Positions 1 through 7,829 of a stretch of DNA of 17,663 bases are shown in pieces. A program made the translations under genes and the position numbers. Origin of the DNA: an uncultured Clostridia bacterium. GTDB lineage: Bacteria > Bacillota > Clostridia > Oscillospirales > CAG-272. Within the stretch, counting starts at the first letter, position 1; each line of letters opens with the position of its first letter. The notes below the pieces were generated by a model, which did no database searches, was not told where the DNA came from, and saw only the letters and a list, made by a program, of their open reading frames with translations. Location: positions 1-17,663 of the forward strand of contig CAMFEL010000023.1 of NCBI GenBank assembly GCA_945949385.1, read 5' to 3'.

Positions 1-2
1 GT

Positions 3-87
3 GGCTCGGAGGGACTGCTGACGGGACAGCAGTCCCTTCGAAAAATCCTTTCTCCTCTTCTGTCAACTAATAATCAAGTTTGAATTC
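3..87. repeat. Direct repeat, copy A
   Basis: This copy aligns with 346-431 by eye over its full length with one single-base length difference and clearly more than three quarters identity. It contains a perfect 10 bp hairpin (11-20 with 27-36, loop 21-26), extended by a few pairs to about 7-40. In copy B the same hairpin is kept with one G-U pair in place of A-U, so the structure is preserved although the sequence changed. The copy may continue beyond the left edge of the window. Confidence 0.75.
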
Positions 88-292
88 CCAAAGCACTATC
101 AATATAGCAAAACTATCTTTCTGTGAGTAGCTTCAAGTCTGCTATCGACACGCTCATTAGCGTTGCTTTATTTCTGCCGCGAGACTTGAAACTTAGGCTA
201 ACGGGACAAACTCCCTACACTTAGTCGAATGTGTTGTGCCCTTGCAACGTGGCGCCCTGATGTTCTTCAGTGTCGAGAAGTGGGGAGAGATT

Positions 293-334
293 CTAAAGAG
301 AGGGGAGAAGATACATCGTCTCCCCTCTCTTTAG
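293..334. repeat. Perfect 16-bp inverted repeat (hairpin)
   Basis: Bases 293-308 are exactly complementary to 319-334, with a 10-base loop. Neither side is followed by a run of T on the transcribed strand, so it does not look like an ordinary intrinsic terminator. It sits between the two direct-repeat copies, close to copy B. Confidence 0.8.
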
Positions 335-345
335 CCGGTCGGGGA

Positions 346-431
346 GGCTCGGAGGGGCTGCTGCCGGGACAGCAGTCCCTTCGAAGAATCCCTCACTCCA
401 TTTCTATCAGCTAATAATCAAGTTTGAATTC
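346..431. repeat. Direct repeat, copy B
   Basis: This is the second copy of the repeat at 3-87, offset by 343-344 bases. Its hairpin pairs 354-363 with 370-379 and has one wobble pair relative to copy A. Both copies end in the same stretch, including TAATCAAGTTTGAATTC. The sequence that follows each copy differs, so the repeat boundary near 431 appears real. Confidence 0.75.
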
Positions 432-517
432 TATTCTACAATTCCAAAAGTAAAGCGCACCTTTCAGCGCGTTTTGAAGCAATCCTTTTCCCTTATCCTA
501 TTTGAGTTTTTCGGGGT

Positions 518-572
518 CTCGGGGTGCTTTTCTCTAAAAAGCACCCCGAGCAGGGGCCGGGGGCGGAGCCCC
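518..572. repeat. Half of a palindromic intergenic element (arm)
   Basis: A long hairpin (518-550, stem CTCGGGGTGC with matching arm) is followed by a GC palindrome (560-572, GGGGCGGAGCCCC). Read on the minus strand, the order GC palindrome, hairpin, CCCC-AAAAA is the same as the arms at 9996-10090, 10950-11016 and 17589-17660. Only one arm is visible; the sequence left of it does not carry the shared core of the complete copies at 9996-10290 and 10950-11212. It may be a solo arm or decayed copy. Confidence 0.65.
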
Positions 573-646
573 ATGTCAATTACGGCGGACTCGGGACGAA
601 ACCCCGCAACAATGCAAGGGACCGGGGGGAGCCTCTTATAGGAAAT

Positions 647-691
647 AATAAAAACAACAGGGCTGCCGCCAGCAGCCCTGTTGTTTTTATT
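647..691 (-). terminator. Strong intrinsic terminator after gyrA
   Basis: Bases 647-666 pair perfectly with 672-691, a 20 bp stem with a 5-base loop. On the minus strand the GC-rich core is flanked by an A-run before and a T-run after it, the standard intrinsic terminator shape; read on the plus strand it has the same symmetry. It begins four bases past the gyrA stop codon, so it closes the gyrB-pfkB-gyrA transcription unit. Confidence 0.9.
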
Positions 692-695
692 GGGT

Positions 696-3371
696 TCAGA
701 TATCCTCCGCTGCGCCGTCGGTTTCGGCGGAAACGGCGGTTTCATCGATTTCCGTGTCGTCATAGGTCATTGCCTCATCGACGGTCATTTCCACGTCCGC
801 GATCTCGGGAGCAATCGACTCGTCAAGCTCCACTTCCTTTTCCTCGGGGTGAGCCACTGCGAGAGACACAATTGCCGTGTCCTCGGGTACCTTCATAACC
901 CTGACGCCCTTGGACTTGGTAGCACCGATAACGCGGATGTCCTCCACCCGTATGCGCTTCAGCATACCGCTGGCAGTGATCATCACCACATCGTCCTCTG
1001 CGTCCGCGATAACGATACCTGCAAGAGGCGCGCCCGCCTTTTCAACATCGTGGCAGTAAACGCCGGTGTTGGGCCGTCTCATGCGGCTGAAGCAGTCAAA
1101 GCCGCAGCGTTTACCCTGACCGTTTTCCGTAATGGTAACAAGCATATTATGCTTCTGCCATTCTTCGTCATTTTCAATAAGCGCGGCGCCGATGACATAA
1201 TCGCCGTCAAACTTGAACTTGATGGCGGTAACGCCGCGGCTGGTTCTGCCCACAATGCGCACATCGTCCTCGCTGTAACGGGAGCCGCGACCCAGATGGG
1301 TTGCGATAAACACATCCTTGGAGCCGTCGGAAACATCGGCGAAAATAAGCTCGTCGCCCTCGTCAAGACTGAGTGCGATTTTTCCGCCCTTGCGCTGATA
1401 CTCGTATTCCGACAAAGGTGTTTTCTTAATAACTCCGTTACGGGTCACCATTATGAGATACTTGTCGGGATCAAAGCCGGAAACAGGCACAATGGCAGTA
1501 ACCTTTTCGCCCGCCTCAATATCAATGATATTTACGATATTGGAGCCCTTTGCCCCACGGGAAGCCTCGGGGATACGGTAAGCCTTTTTGGCAAATATCT
1601 TTCCCTTGTTGGTGAACATAAGAAGGATAGCATGGCTGTCGGACACCACCAGCTTTTCGGTAACGTCCTCCTCCTTCATGGAAAGACCGCTCTTGCCCTG
1701 TGCGCCGCGACCCTGGGCATTGTACTCGCTGACTTTCTGACGCTTGATATATCCGGCGCCCGTCATGGTAATAACACAGGAGTGACGCTCAATAAGATCC
1801 TCAAGCTCTATTTCGTCATGAGCCTCAACTATTTCGGTGCGTCTTGCGTCACCGAACTTGCGGCGGACTTCCAGAAGCTCATCCTTTATAATGCTCTTGA
1901 TTTTTTCCTCATCCGCAAGGATAGCGCGCAGTTCCGTTACCTTTGCTTCCAGCTCTGCCAGCTTGTCCTCTATCTTCTGCCTTTCAAGACCGGAAAGACG
2001 TCCCAGAGGCATGGTAACGATAGCCTGAGCCTGCTCCTCGGATAGTCCCGCATTGTATGCGGAGGCAAAAGCAACAAGACCTTCACGGGTACCGATGTCT
2101 GCATCTCTGTTTCCGTCGCCCTTGAAGCGCTCCATCAGGTTTGCCTTGGCAGTGGGTGTGTCGGGGCTCTTTCTGATTATGGAAATAACCTCGTCAATAT
2201 TGTCAATGGCGACTTTATATCCCTCGTACAGATGCGCCTCGTGCAGCGCCTTGTTCAGATCGAACCGGGTGCGATTTGTAATAACGCTTTCCTGATGCTC
2301 AATGTAGCACTGAAGCACTTCCTTCAGGGACAGGATTTTCGGCTCGCCGTTTTTCAGCGCCAGCATATTTATGGCGCAGGTGTCCTGAAGCTGGCTGTAT
2401 TTATAAAGCTGATTGAGAATAACCTCGAGGTTTGCGTCCCGCCTGCACTCGATAACGATGCGCATACCGTGACGGCCGGACTCGTCTCTGATACCGGTGA
2501 TACCCTCAATTCTCTTGTCTCGCACCAGATTGGCAATAGACTCCACCAGCATAGCCTTATTGACCTGATAGGGAATCTCGGTCACGATAATACGGTGCTT
2601 GTTTTCCTCGATATTTGCCTTTGCGCGCACCATGACCCGTCCCCGACCGGTCTCATATGCCTGACGGATACCGCCGAGGCCGTAAACCGTTGCGGCGGTA
2701 GGAAAGTCGGGACCCTTGATGTACTGCATAAGCTCGGCGACACCCGCGTCCGGATGCTCCATAAGGTGTATGGTGCCGTCAATGACCTCCGACAGGTTGT
2801 GAGGGGGGATGTTGGTAGCCATACCCACCGCAATACCCACAGAGCCGTTTACCAAAAGATTGGGAAAACGGGAAGGCAGTACGGTAGGCTCGCGCCGTCT
2901 GTTGTCGAAGTTGGGCATAAATTCCACAACTTCCTTTTCAATATCCCTCATCATTTCGCCGGAAATCTTCGACAGCCTCGCCTCGGTGTAACGGTAAGCG
3001 GCAGCGCCGTCACCGTCTACGGAGCCGAAGTTTCCGTGACCCTCTATAAGAGGATAACGGAGAGAGAAATCCTGCGCCATTCTTACCATAGAGCCGTAAA
3101 CGGCAGAGTCTCCGTGAGGATGGTAGCGACCCAGCACGTCTCCGACGGTGGTGGCGGATTTTCGAAAAGGCTTGTCATAGGTCAGATTATCTTCATACAT
3201 AGCGTAAAGAATACGCCTCTGACCGGGCTTCATACCGTCGCGCACATCAGGCAGCGCACGGCTGATTATGACAGACATGGAGTACTCAAGAAAAGACTTG
3301 CGTACCTCCTTATCCATATCCACCGGCGATATTTTCTGATCGGGAAATTCAATATTCGTGTTTTCGTCCAC
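696..3371 (-). CDS. gyrA: DNA gyrase subunit A
   Basis: This is the breakage-reunion subunit of DNA gyrase, which works as an A2B2 complex to introduce negative supercoils. The 891-residue length fits a full GyrA. The catalytic Tyr is residue 128 (context AYRYTEAR) with Arg127 before it, and the quinolone region reads YHPHGDSAVYGS at 83-94. The C-terminal pinwheel contains a GyrA-box variant, QRKGGKI, which favours GyrA over ParC, and the protein ends in an acidic tail. Ser89 matches E. coli Ser83, but residue 93, matching E. coli Asp87, is Gly. The start codon is GTG at 3369-3371, preceded by a GGGG about eight bases upstream. It is the last gene of its unit, 45 bases after the sugar kinase, and is followed at once by a strong terminator. 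Confidence 0.97.
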   Translation of the reverse strand: MDENTNIEFPDQKISPVDMDKEVRKSFLEYSMSVIISRALPDVRDGMKPGQRRILYAMYEDNLTYDKPFRKSATTVGDVLGRYHPHGDSAVYGSMVRMAQDFSLRYPLIEGHGNFGSVDGDGAAAYRYTEARLSKISGEMMRDIEKEVVEFMPNFDNRRREPTVLPSRFPNLLVNGSVGIAVGMATNIPPHNLSEVIDGTIHLMEHPDAGVAELMQYIKGPDFPTAATVYGLGGIRQAYETGRGRVMVRAKANIEENKHRIIVTEIPYQVNKAMLVESIANLVRDKRIEGITGIRDESGRHGMRIVIECRRDANLEVILNQLYKYSQLQDTCAINMLALKNGEPKILSLKEVLQCYIEHQESVITNRTRFDLNKALHEAHLYEGYKVAIDNIDEVISIIRKSPDTPTAKANLMERFKGDGNRDADIGTREGLVAFASAYNAGLSEEQAQAIVTMPLGRLSGLERQKIEDKLAELEAKVTELRAILADEEKIKSIIKDELLEVRRKFGDARRTEIVEAHDEIELEDLIERHSCVITMTGAGYIKRQKVSEYNAQGRGAQGKSGLSMKEEDVTEKLVVSDSHAILLMFTNKGKIFAKKAYRIPEASRGAKGSNIVNIIDIEAGEKVTAIVPVSGFDPDKYLIMVTRNGVIKKTPLSEYEYQRKGGKIALSLDEGDELIFADVSDGSKDVFIATHLGRGSRYSEDDVRIVGRTSRGVTAIKFKFDGDYVIGAALIENDEEWQKHNMLVTITENGQGKRCGFDCFSRMRRPNTGVYCHDVEKAGAPLAGIVIADAEDDVVMITASGMLKRIRVEDIRVIGATKSKGVRVMKVPEDTAIVSLAVAHPEEKEVELDESIAPEIADVEMTVDEAMTYDDTEIDETAVSAETDGAAEDI

Positions 3372-3416
3372 AGTTTTTACCCCGCTTTGGAAATATATAA
3401 ATTATCTGAAATTAAC

Positions 3417-4304
3417 TCAGCTTTGCCCGCTCATATGGCGGGAAGCCTCTCTTGAAGCTAGCATCATGGAAATGTCGCAGTCCTTTTCCCGCACAATATG
3501 CTCAAGGATAAAGGCCGCAAGAAAGCTGTCTCCGGCTCCCTTGAAATTTTTAACCTTGCAGGAAACCGCCTGACACATATAGCTGCCCTCGGGACCTGCG
3601 TAAACGCTGCCGTCCTCGCCCAGCGTGCAAAGCACGGCACATTCCTCGTTTCTGTAAAATTCCAGAGCCGCTCTGACCGCGTCAATTCTCAGCTCTTCGC
3701 CGCCTCCCGTGATTTTTGTCCCGGTAAGCTTGCAAAACTCCGAAAGATTGGGCTTTATAAGATCGGGAGTCGCTTCAACTCCCAGCTTCAGCGCTTCGCC
3801 GTCGCAGTCAAGCACCGTATAAGCGCCGGCGCCCTTTGCAACGGATACAAGCTTTCTGTAAAATGAAGAGTCCGCGCCCGGTGGCAGACTTCCGCAAATA
3901 ACGGCAGCGCATTTGTCTTTGCAGTTAAGCTCCGATTTGAAGATCCCGCAGAATTCCCGCATTTCTTCGTCGGAAAGCCGCATACCCGGCTCGTTTATCT
4001 GAGTCTGAGAGCCCTCGCAGTCAAGAACGGCAATATTATGCCGTAGCTTTCCGCGGCTTCTTACTCCGTATGTCGTAAGTCCCTCTTTTCTCAAGGCTCC
4101 CTCAAGCTCGCCCTGCCCGTCGTAAACAGTAAGACAGACGCTTTCCTCGCCCAAAGCCCTCAGGGTACGGGAAACATTTATACCCTTTCCGTTGTAGGAA
4201 ACGTCCGGCTCCTCTACTCTGTACAGCTTTCCGGGCAAAAAGGGCTCATATATATCATAGTTTACATCTATGCACGGATTGAGAGTAACGGTAATTATCT
4301 TCAT
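3417..4304 (-). CDS. PfkB-family sugar kinase (1-phosphofructokinase/tagatose-6-phosphate kinase-like)
   Basis: This is a 295-residue ribokinase/PfkB-fold kinase. It starts with TLNPCID, followed by a KGINVSR glycine motif, a GSLPPG loop, KPNLSEF and the anion-hole/catalytic motif GAGD with the presumed base Asp at about residue 259. The N-terminal TLNP and KGxNVxR motifs are typical of the FruK/LacC branch, which phosphorylates fructose-1-phosphate or tagatose-6-phosphate, but the substrate cannot be fixed from the sequence. The C terminus is slightly shorter than usual for the family. Its ATG shares one base with the gyrB stop (TGATG), so the two are probably translationally coupled, and gyrA follows after 45 bases. 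No sugar transporter or regulator gene is nearby, so its place inside a gyrase operon is odd. Confidence 0.9.
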   Translation of the reverse strand: MKIITVTLNPCIDVNYDIYEPFLPGKLYRVEEPDVSYNGKGINVSRTLRALGEESVCLTVYDGQGELEGALRKEGLTTYGVRSRGKLRHNIAVLDCEGSQTQINEPGMRLSDEEMREFCGIFKSELNCKDKCAAVICGSLPPGADSSFYRKLVSVAKGAGAYTVLDCDGEALKLGVEATPDLIKPNLSEFCKLTGTKITGGGEELRIDAVRAALEFYRNEECAVLCTLGEDGSVYAGPEGSYMCQAVSCKVKNFKGAGDSFLAAFILEHIVREKDCDISMMLASREASRHMSGQS

Positions 4305-6241
4305 CAGATGTCAATGTTTTCGGCAAATTTTGCGTTTTTCTCAATAAACTCCCGTCTGGGCTCCACCTTGTCGCCCATAAGCAGAGAAAATGCCTCGTCA
4401 CATGCCACAGCGTCGTTCATATCTACCCGAAGCAGAGTTCTCGTCTCCGGGTCCATGGTGGTCTCCCAAAGCTGTTTTGCATCCATCTCTCCGAGACCCT
4501 TATATCTGTCCGCAACGGTTTTTTCACCGAGACGCGCCATTATTTCGTCTCTCTGCGCGTCGGAATAAGCGTATTCCTCATGTTTGCCGTTGTAAACCTT
4601 GTAAAGCGGCGGCTGTGCAAGATATACATGCCCTTCCTCAATAAGCTGTCTCATATGACGGAAGAAGAAAGTGAGAAGCAGTACTCTGATGTGAGAGCCG
4701 TCCACATCGGCATCGGCCATTATAATTATTTTTCCGTATCTCAGCTTTGAAATATCAAAAGCCTCACCGATACCGCAGCCCAGAGCCTGAATAATGGGAG
4801 TAATGGAAGGGTTTGAATATACCTTGTCAAGACGGGATTTTTCTACATTAAGAACCTTACCTCTCAAAGGCAGAATAGCCTGAAAACGGCTGTCGCGTCC
4901 GCTTTTTGCGCTTCCTCCTGCGGAGTCTCCCTCTACAAGATAGATTTCGGTAAATTCAACTCTCTTGTCGTTGCAGTCCGCAAGCTTTCCGGGCAGGGTG
5001 CTGACCTCAAGCACGTTTTTACGGGTAGATTCCCTTGCTTTTCTCGCAGCTTCCCTTGCGCGGTTTGCCGCAAGGGCTTTTTCAATAATAAGCTTTGCGA
5101 CAGCGGGATTTTCCTCAAAATATTCCTCCAGCTTTTTGGACACTATATTGTCCACAATGCCGCGCACCTCGGAGTTGCCCAGCTTTGCCTTGGTCTGAGA
5201 TTCAAACTGTGCATCCGGCAGCTTTACGGAAACAACGGCGCAAAGACCCTCGCGGCAGTCCTCGCCGCTCAGAGCCTTGTCCTTTTCTTTCAGAATATTG
5301 TTTTTTCTGGCGTAATTGTTGACCGCTCTCGTCAGCGCCGTTTTGAAGCCGACCTCATGTGTGCCGCCGTCAATTGTCGCCATATTGTTTGCAAAAGTTA
5401 CGATTACCTCATTATAGGAATCGTTGTACTGCATTGCAACTTCCGCAGAAATATCGCCCTTCTGCGCCTTCATATAAATTACATCGGGGTGAATCAAATT
5501 GCAATGCTTGTTTTCATTCAGATACTGTACAAAGGAGCGGATACCTCCCTCATACATAAGATCTTCTTCGGGAGCGTTTCCGTCCTCGTCAAGACTTTCC
5601 TCTCTTTCGTCACGTATTGCTATACGCACACCGGCGTTAAGAAAGGTCTGCTCGCGCATACGCTTCAGAAGCGTTTCATAGTCAAAATGAACATCCTCAA
5701 AAATAGTGGCGTCGGGCATAAAACGTACATACAGACCGTGTTTCTCTCCGCAGTCTCCCTCGCATTTGAAGGGACGCACTGTTTTGCCCTTTTCAAATCT
5801 CATGGTATAGCGCTTGCCCTCGTAGCAGTTGTCAACTTCCATCCACTCGGAAAGCGCGTTGACAACGGAGGCACCGACACCGTGAAGACCTCCGGATATC
5901 TTATAGCCCTGACCGCCGAATTTACCGCCGGCATGAAGGATCGTAAATACCACTTCAAGGGTGGGTATCCCCATTTTGTGATGTATCTGGCTGGGCACGC
6001 CTCGTCCGTTATCCTGTACCGCAACGGAGCCGTCCTTCATGATCGTAACTTCGATCTTGTCGCAGTAGCCTGCCATTGCCTCGTCAATGGAGTTATCAAC
6101 TATCTCGTATACAAGATGATGAAGTCCTCCGAGAGAAGTGGTACCGATATACATTCCGGGGCGTTTTCTTACAGCTTCAAGCCCCTCCAGCACCTGTATC
6201 TGATTTTCATCATATACCTGCGTGATTTTTTCTTCCGCCAT
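4304..6241 (-). CDS. gyrB: DNA gyrase subunit B
   Basis: This is the ATPase subunit of DNA gyrase. At 645 residues it has the short Gram-positive form without the extra insertion of E. coli GyrB. The GHKL ATPase domain shows Glu46 and Asn50 (EIVDNSID), DNGRGVP near 77-83 and the lid GGLHGVGASVVN near 117-128. The TOPRIM domain shows VEGDSAGG near 436-443 and DADVDGSH near 510-517, which carry the metal-binding acidic residues. The tail contains YKGLGEMDAKQLW, which is diagnostic for the type IIA family. The gene begins five bases after the remB stop and its stop codon overlaps the start of the PfkB-like gene. Its likely ribosome binding site (AAAGGA) lies inside the 3' end of remB, so it depends on remB transcription. 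Confidence 0.97.
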   Translation of the reverse strand: MAEEKITQVYDENQIQVLEGLEAVRKRPGMYIGTTSLGGLHHLVYEIVDNSIDEAMAGYCDKIEVTIMKDGSVAVQDNGRGVPSQIHHKMGIPTLEVVFTILHAGGKFGGQGYKISGGLHGVGASVVNALSEWMEVDNCYEGKRYTMRFEKGKTVRPFKCEGDCGEKHGLYVRFMPDATIFEDVHFDYETLLKRMREQTFLNAGVRIAIRDEREESLDEDGNAPEEDLMYEGGIRSFVQYLNENKHCNLIHPDVIYMKAQKGDISAEVAMQYNDSYNEVIVTFANNMATIDGGTHEVGFKTALTRAVNNYARKNNILKEKDKALSGEDCREGLCAVVSVKLPDAQFESQTKAKLGNSEVRGIVDNIVSKKLEEYFEENPAVAKLIIEKALAANRAREAARKARESTRKNVLEVSTLPGKLADCNDKRVEFTEIYLVEGDSAGGSAKSGRDSRFQAILPLRGKVLNVEKSRLDKVYSNPSITPIIQALGCGIGEAFDISKLRYGKIIIMADADVDGSHIRVLLLTFFFRHMRQLIEEGHVYLAQPPLYKVYNGKHEEYAYSDAQRDEIMARLGEKTVADRYKGLGEMDAKQLWETTMDPETRTLLRVDMNDAVACDEAFSLLMGDKVEPRREFIEKNAKFAENIDI

Positions 6242-6246
6242 TTTTT

Positions 6247-6540
6247 CTACCGATCCTTTTCATAAATAAACAAAGCGTTATCTCTGTACCCGGCGCTTGC
6301 TCTGCCGCTGAGTCCTTTTGAAGATATATGGGAATAAACGGTCCAGGCTCCTCCCTCGCCGTCGTCACAGACTACCACCGACTTGGGCAGATCCTCTCCG
6401 GCAAGAATAACCTTTCCGTTTTTTTCGCTTTTTTTCAAAAAGTCCTTAGTACAGGCTGTGGGGCTGTTGGTATCAATATCAAGTATTGCAATAACATCCC
6501 GCGTACGTACAGTAACATCTTTACCGATGTGAAAAAACAT
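6247..6540 (-). CDS. remB: RemB/YaaB-like (DUF370) extracellular matrix regulator
   Basis: This 97-residue protein begins MFFHIGKDVTVRTRDVIAIL, which matches the start of Bacillus YaaB/RemB as I recall it: a small protein with a conserved HIG and an AILD motif. In Bacillus, RemB takes part in activation of biofilm-matrix genes. The usual place of remB is directly upstream of gyrB, and that order holds here with a five-base gap. It is somewhat longer than the Bacillus protein. The stretch upstream, between dnaN and remB, holds three hairpins and no obvious Shine-Dalgarno sequence directly before the ATG, so its translation may be controlled by RNA structure. The family call is firm from sequence start and context; the regulatory role here is inferred. 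Confidence 0.85.
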   Translation of the reverse strand: MFFHIGKDVTVRTRDVIAILDIDTNSPTACTKDFLKKSEKNGKVILAGEDLPKSVVVCDDGEGGAWTVYSHISSKGLSGRASAGYRDNALFIYEKDR

Positions 6541-6653
6541 TTTTTCAATTTTCCGCCGACCGTTACGGTCGGCGGTCTGTATCCTTTATTTTTCTTCCGA
6601 AAGCATAATGCTTTCGGAGTGTAAAAACGGTTATTATGCCGCATAATGCGGCA
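6541..6653 (-). promoter_or_regulatory. remB leader with three consecutive hairpins
   Basis: Three near-perfect palindromes lie in about 110 bases: 6553-6575 (10 bp stem, 3-base loop), 6597-6617 (10 bp arms around one base) and 6636-6654 (9 bp arms around one base, overlapping the dnaN stop). Read on the minus strand, the last one is followed by a short T-run (complement of 6623-6627) and could end dnaN transcription. The first lies 13 bases before the remB start and could affect its translation. The arms have different sequences, so they are not copies of one repeat. No clear sigma-A promoter is visible. Confidence 0.6.
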
Positions 6654-6654
6654 T
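6623..6654 (-). terminator. Weak terminator-like hairpin after dnaN
   Basis: The hairpin 6636-6654 overlaps the dnaN stop codon and is followed on the minus strand by about eight bases and then five T. The gap between stem and T-run makes it weaker than the gyrA terminator. It may cause partial termination between dnaN and the remB-gyrB-pfkB-gyrA unit. Confidence 0.4.
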
Positions 6655-7829
6655 TATCTGCCGTTCATTCTTGTGGGCATGATAAAGAAATTATAATGTA
6701 CGGGATCTTTTCTTTCTCCCTCATCCTTTTCCTCTTTTTCTTTTTCGGAGGCTTCTATGCAAATACCCATAAGAGGGCCGTTCATACTGATTTTTACCGT
6801 TTCGTCACTCTCTGCAGCTTTAAGCGCGTCCAAAAGATAACGACAGTTAAAGGCAATGACCAAAGGCTCTCCCGTCATGGAGCAGGGGATTTCTTCATAA
6901 ACGCTTCCGCCTGCGGAAACAGAAGATATTTTCAGTATATCTTCTTCAAATTCAAGTTTAATATAGGTTTTTGAAGTACTTCCGCCCAGTTTATCCTCCG
7001 TTACTATGGAAGCTCTCTCGGCGGCAGCCGTAAATGCAGCGGTATTTACATAAGCCGTTTTTTCAAACTGCTCGGGAATGACACGCTTATAGTTCATATA
7101 CTCGCTGTCTATAAGCCTTGAAAAATAGGTAAACTCACCGATTTTGAAAATTACATGCTTTCTGGCAAGAGAAACGGTAATTTCATCCTCGCTGTCATGA
7201 ACTATTTTCATAATTTCGCTGAGAATTTTTCCGGGAACTATAAACTGCGCGTCGGGAGCGGATGAATCTTCAAGCTCATATTCGGAAAAAGCAAAACGGT
7301 TTCCGTCACAGCCGATGCACTTCATTTTTCCGCTTTCAATATTGAAGAACACGCCGTTAAATATAGCTTTCTGCGCGTTCTGAGCTATAGAAAAAGCGGA
7401 TTTTGAAATAAGACTTCTGAAAACATACTGACAAAGAGTATAGTTTCTGTCTCCGCTGAGCAGAGGAAGCGCGGGAAAATTTTCCCCTCCAACGGAGCTA
7501 ATTTCAAAAAAGCTTGCTCCGCAGGTAATTTTTGCTCTGTTTCTCTCATCAATATCAATAGTTATTTCACCCTGAGGCATGCTTCTGACGATCTGCAGAA
7601 TTTTCTGTCCGTTAATAACAAAGCTGCCCTCACTCATTATTTTTGCGGGAACGGAGGTACGGAGACCCTTTTCCATATCGTAAGCTGTAATACGGCAATC
7701 GCCTGCCTCATCACCGGGACATTCAAAAAGTATTCCTTCAATTGAAGCAACTGTGTTTCTTGAAGGTGCAATGGAAGCTGCGGGAGAAAGAGCCGCAAGC
7801 AGTATATCTCTGTCAAAAATTACTTTCAT
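6654..7829 (-). CDS. dnaN: DNA polymerase III beta subunit (sliding clamp)
   Basis: This is the ring-shaped clamp that tethers the replicative polymerase to DNA. The 391-residue length and the start MKVIFDRDILLAAL are typical, with the three-fold repeated clamp domains spread along the chain. The C terminus reads NFFIMPTRMNGR; the family usually ends in a similar MPVR or MPTR motif. Just before it is a charged insert (EKEKEEKDEGERKD) that makes the last domain longer than in Bacillus. The ATG is preceded by a good binding site, GAAAGGA at 7837-7843, eight bases upstream. The 425 bases between dnaA and dnaN form the candidate oriC, so dnaN may be transcribed both through from dnaA and from its own promoter; I could not place one with confidence. 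Confidence 0.97.
   Translation of the reverse strand: MKVIFDRDILLAALSPAASIAPSRNTVASIEGILFECPGDEAGDCRITAYDMEKGLRTSVPAKIMSEGSFVINGQKILQIVRSMPQGEITIDIDERNRAKITCGASFFEISSVGGENFPALPLLSGDRNYTLCQYVFRSLISKSAFSIAQNAQKAIFNGVFFNIESGKMKCIGCDGNRFAFSEYELEDSSAPDAQFIVPGKILSEIMKIVHDSEDEITVSLARKHVIFKIGEFTYFSRLIDSEYMNYKRVIPEQFEKTAYVNTAAFTAAAERASIVTEDKLGGSTSKTYIKLEFEEDILKISSVSAGGSVYEEIPCSMTGEPLVIAFNCRYLLDALKAAESDETVKISMNGPLMGICIEASEKEKEEKDEGERKDPVHYNFFIMPTRMNGR

Larger units (their letters stand above)
1..517. other. Gene-free repeat-rich intergenic region
   Basis: No reading frame here looks like a real gene: the short frames have no ribosome binding site and run through palindromes. The stretch holds two copies of a roughly 85 bp direct repeat (3-87 and 346-431), a hairpin inside each copy, a nested hairpin (outer stem 132-140 with 182-190, inner stem 150-154 with 159-163) and a perfect 16 bp hairpin (293-308 with 319-334). 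A short stop-free stretch on the minus strand between about 120 and 215 has no upstream start codon, so I do not call it. The region lies beyond the gyrA terminator. It may be a dispersed repeat or a structured RNA; the sequence alone does not decide. Confidence 0.6.

Noticed and set aside
229..414. Possible small 61-residue protein
   Set aside because: It runs through the 16 bp hairpin and the direct repeat, lacks a binding site and has low-complexity content. It looks like translated repeat DNA.
1..470. CRISPR array
   Set aside because: Only two repeat copies of about 85 bp at 343-base spacing are present; there is no short regular repeat-spacer pattern.
464..763. Possible 99-residue minus-strand protein downstream of gyrA
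   Set aside because: It overlaps the gyrA end, runs through the gyrA terminator and a palindromic arm, and has no start signals.
681..2045. Long plus-strand open frame of 454 codons
   Set aside because: It lies wholly antisense to gyrA, except for a few bases, has no ribosome binding site, and its translation resembles no family I know. It is a by-product of gyrA codon use.
2232..3455. Plus-strand open frame of 407 codons
   Set aside because: Antisense to gyrA and the end of the kinase gene, with no start signals or recognisable motifs.
5357..6265. Plus-strand open frame of 302 codons
   Set aside because: Antisense to gyrB, whose conserved motifs run throughout; no start signals.
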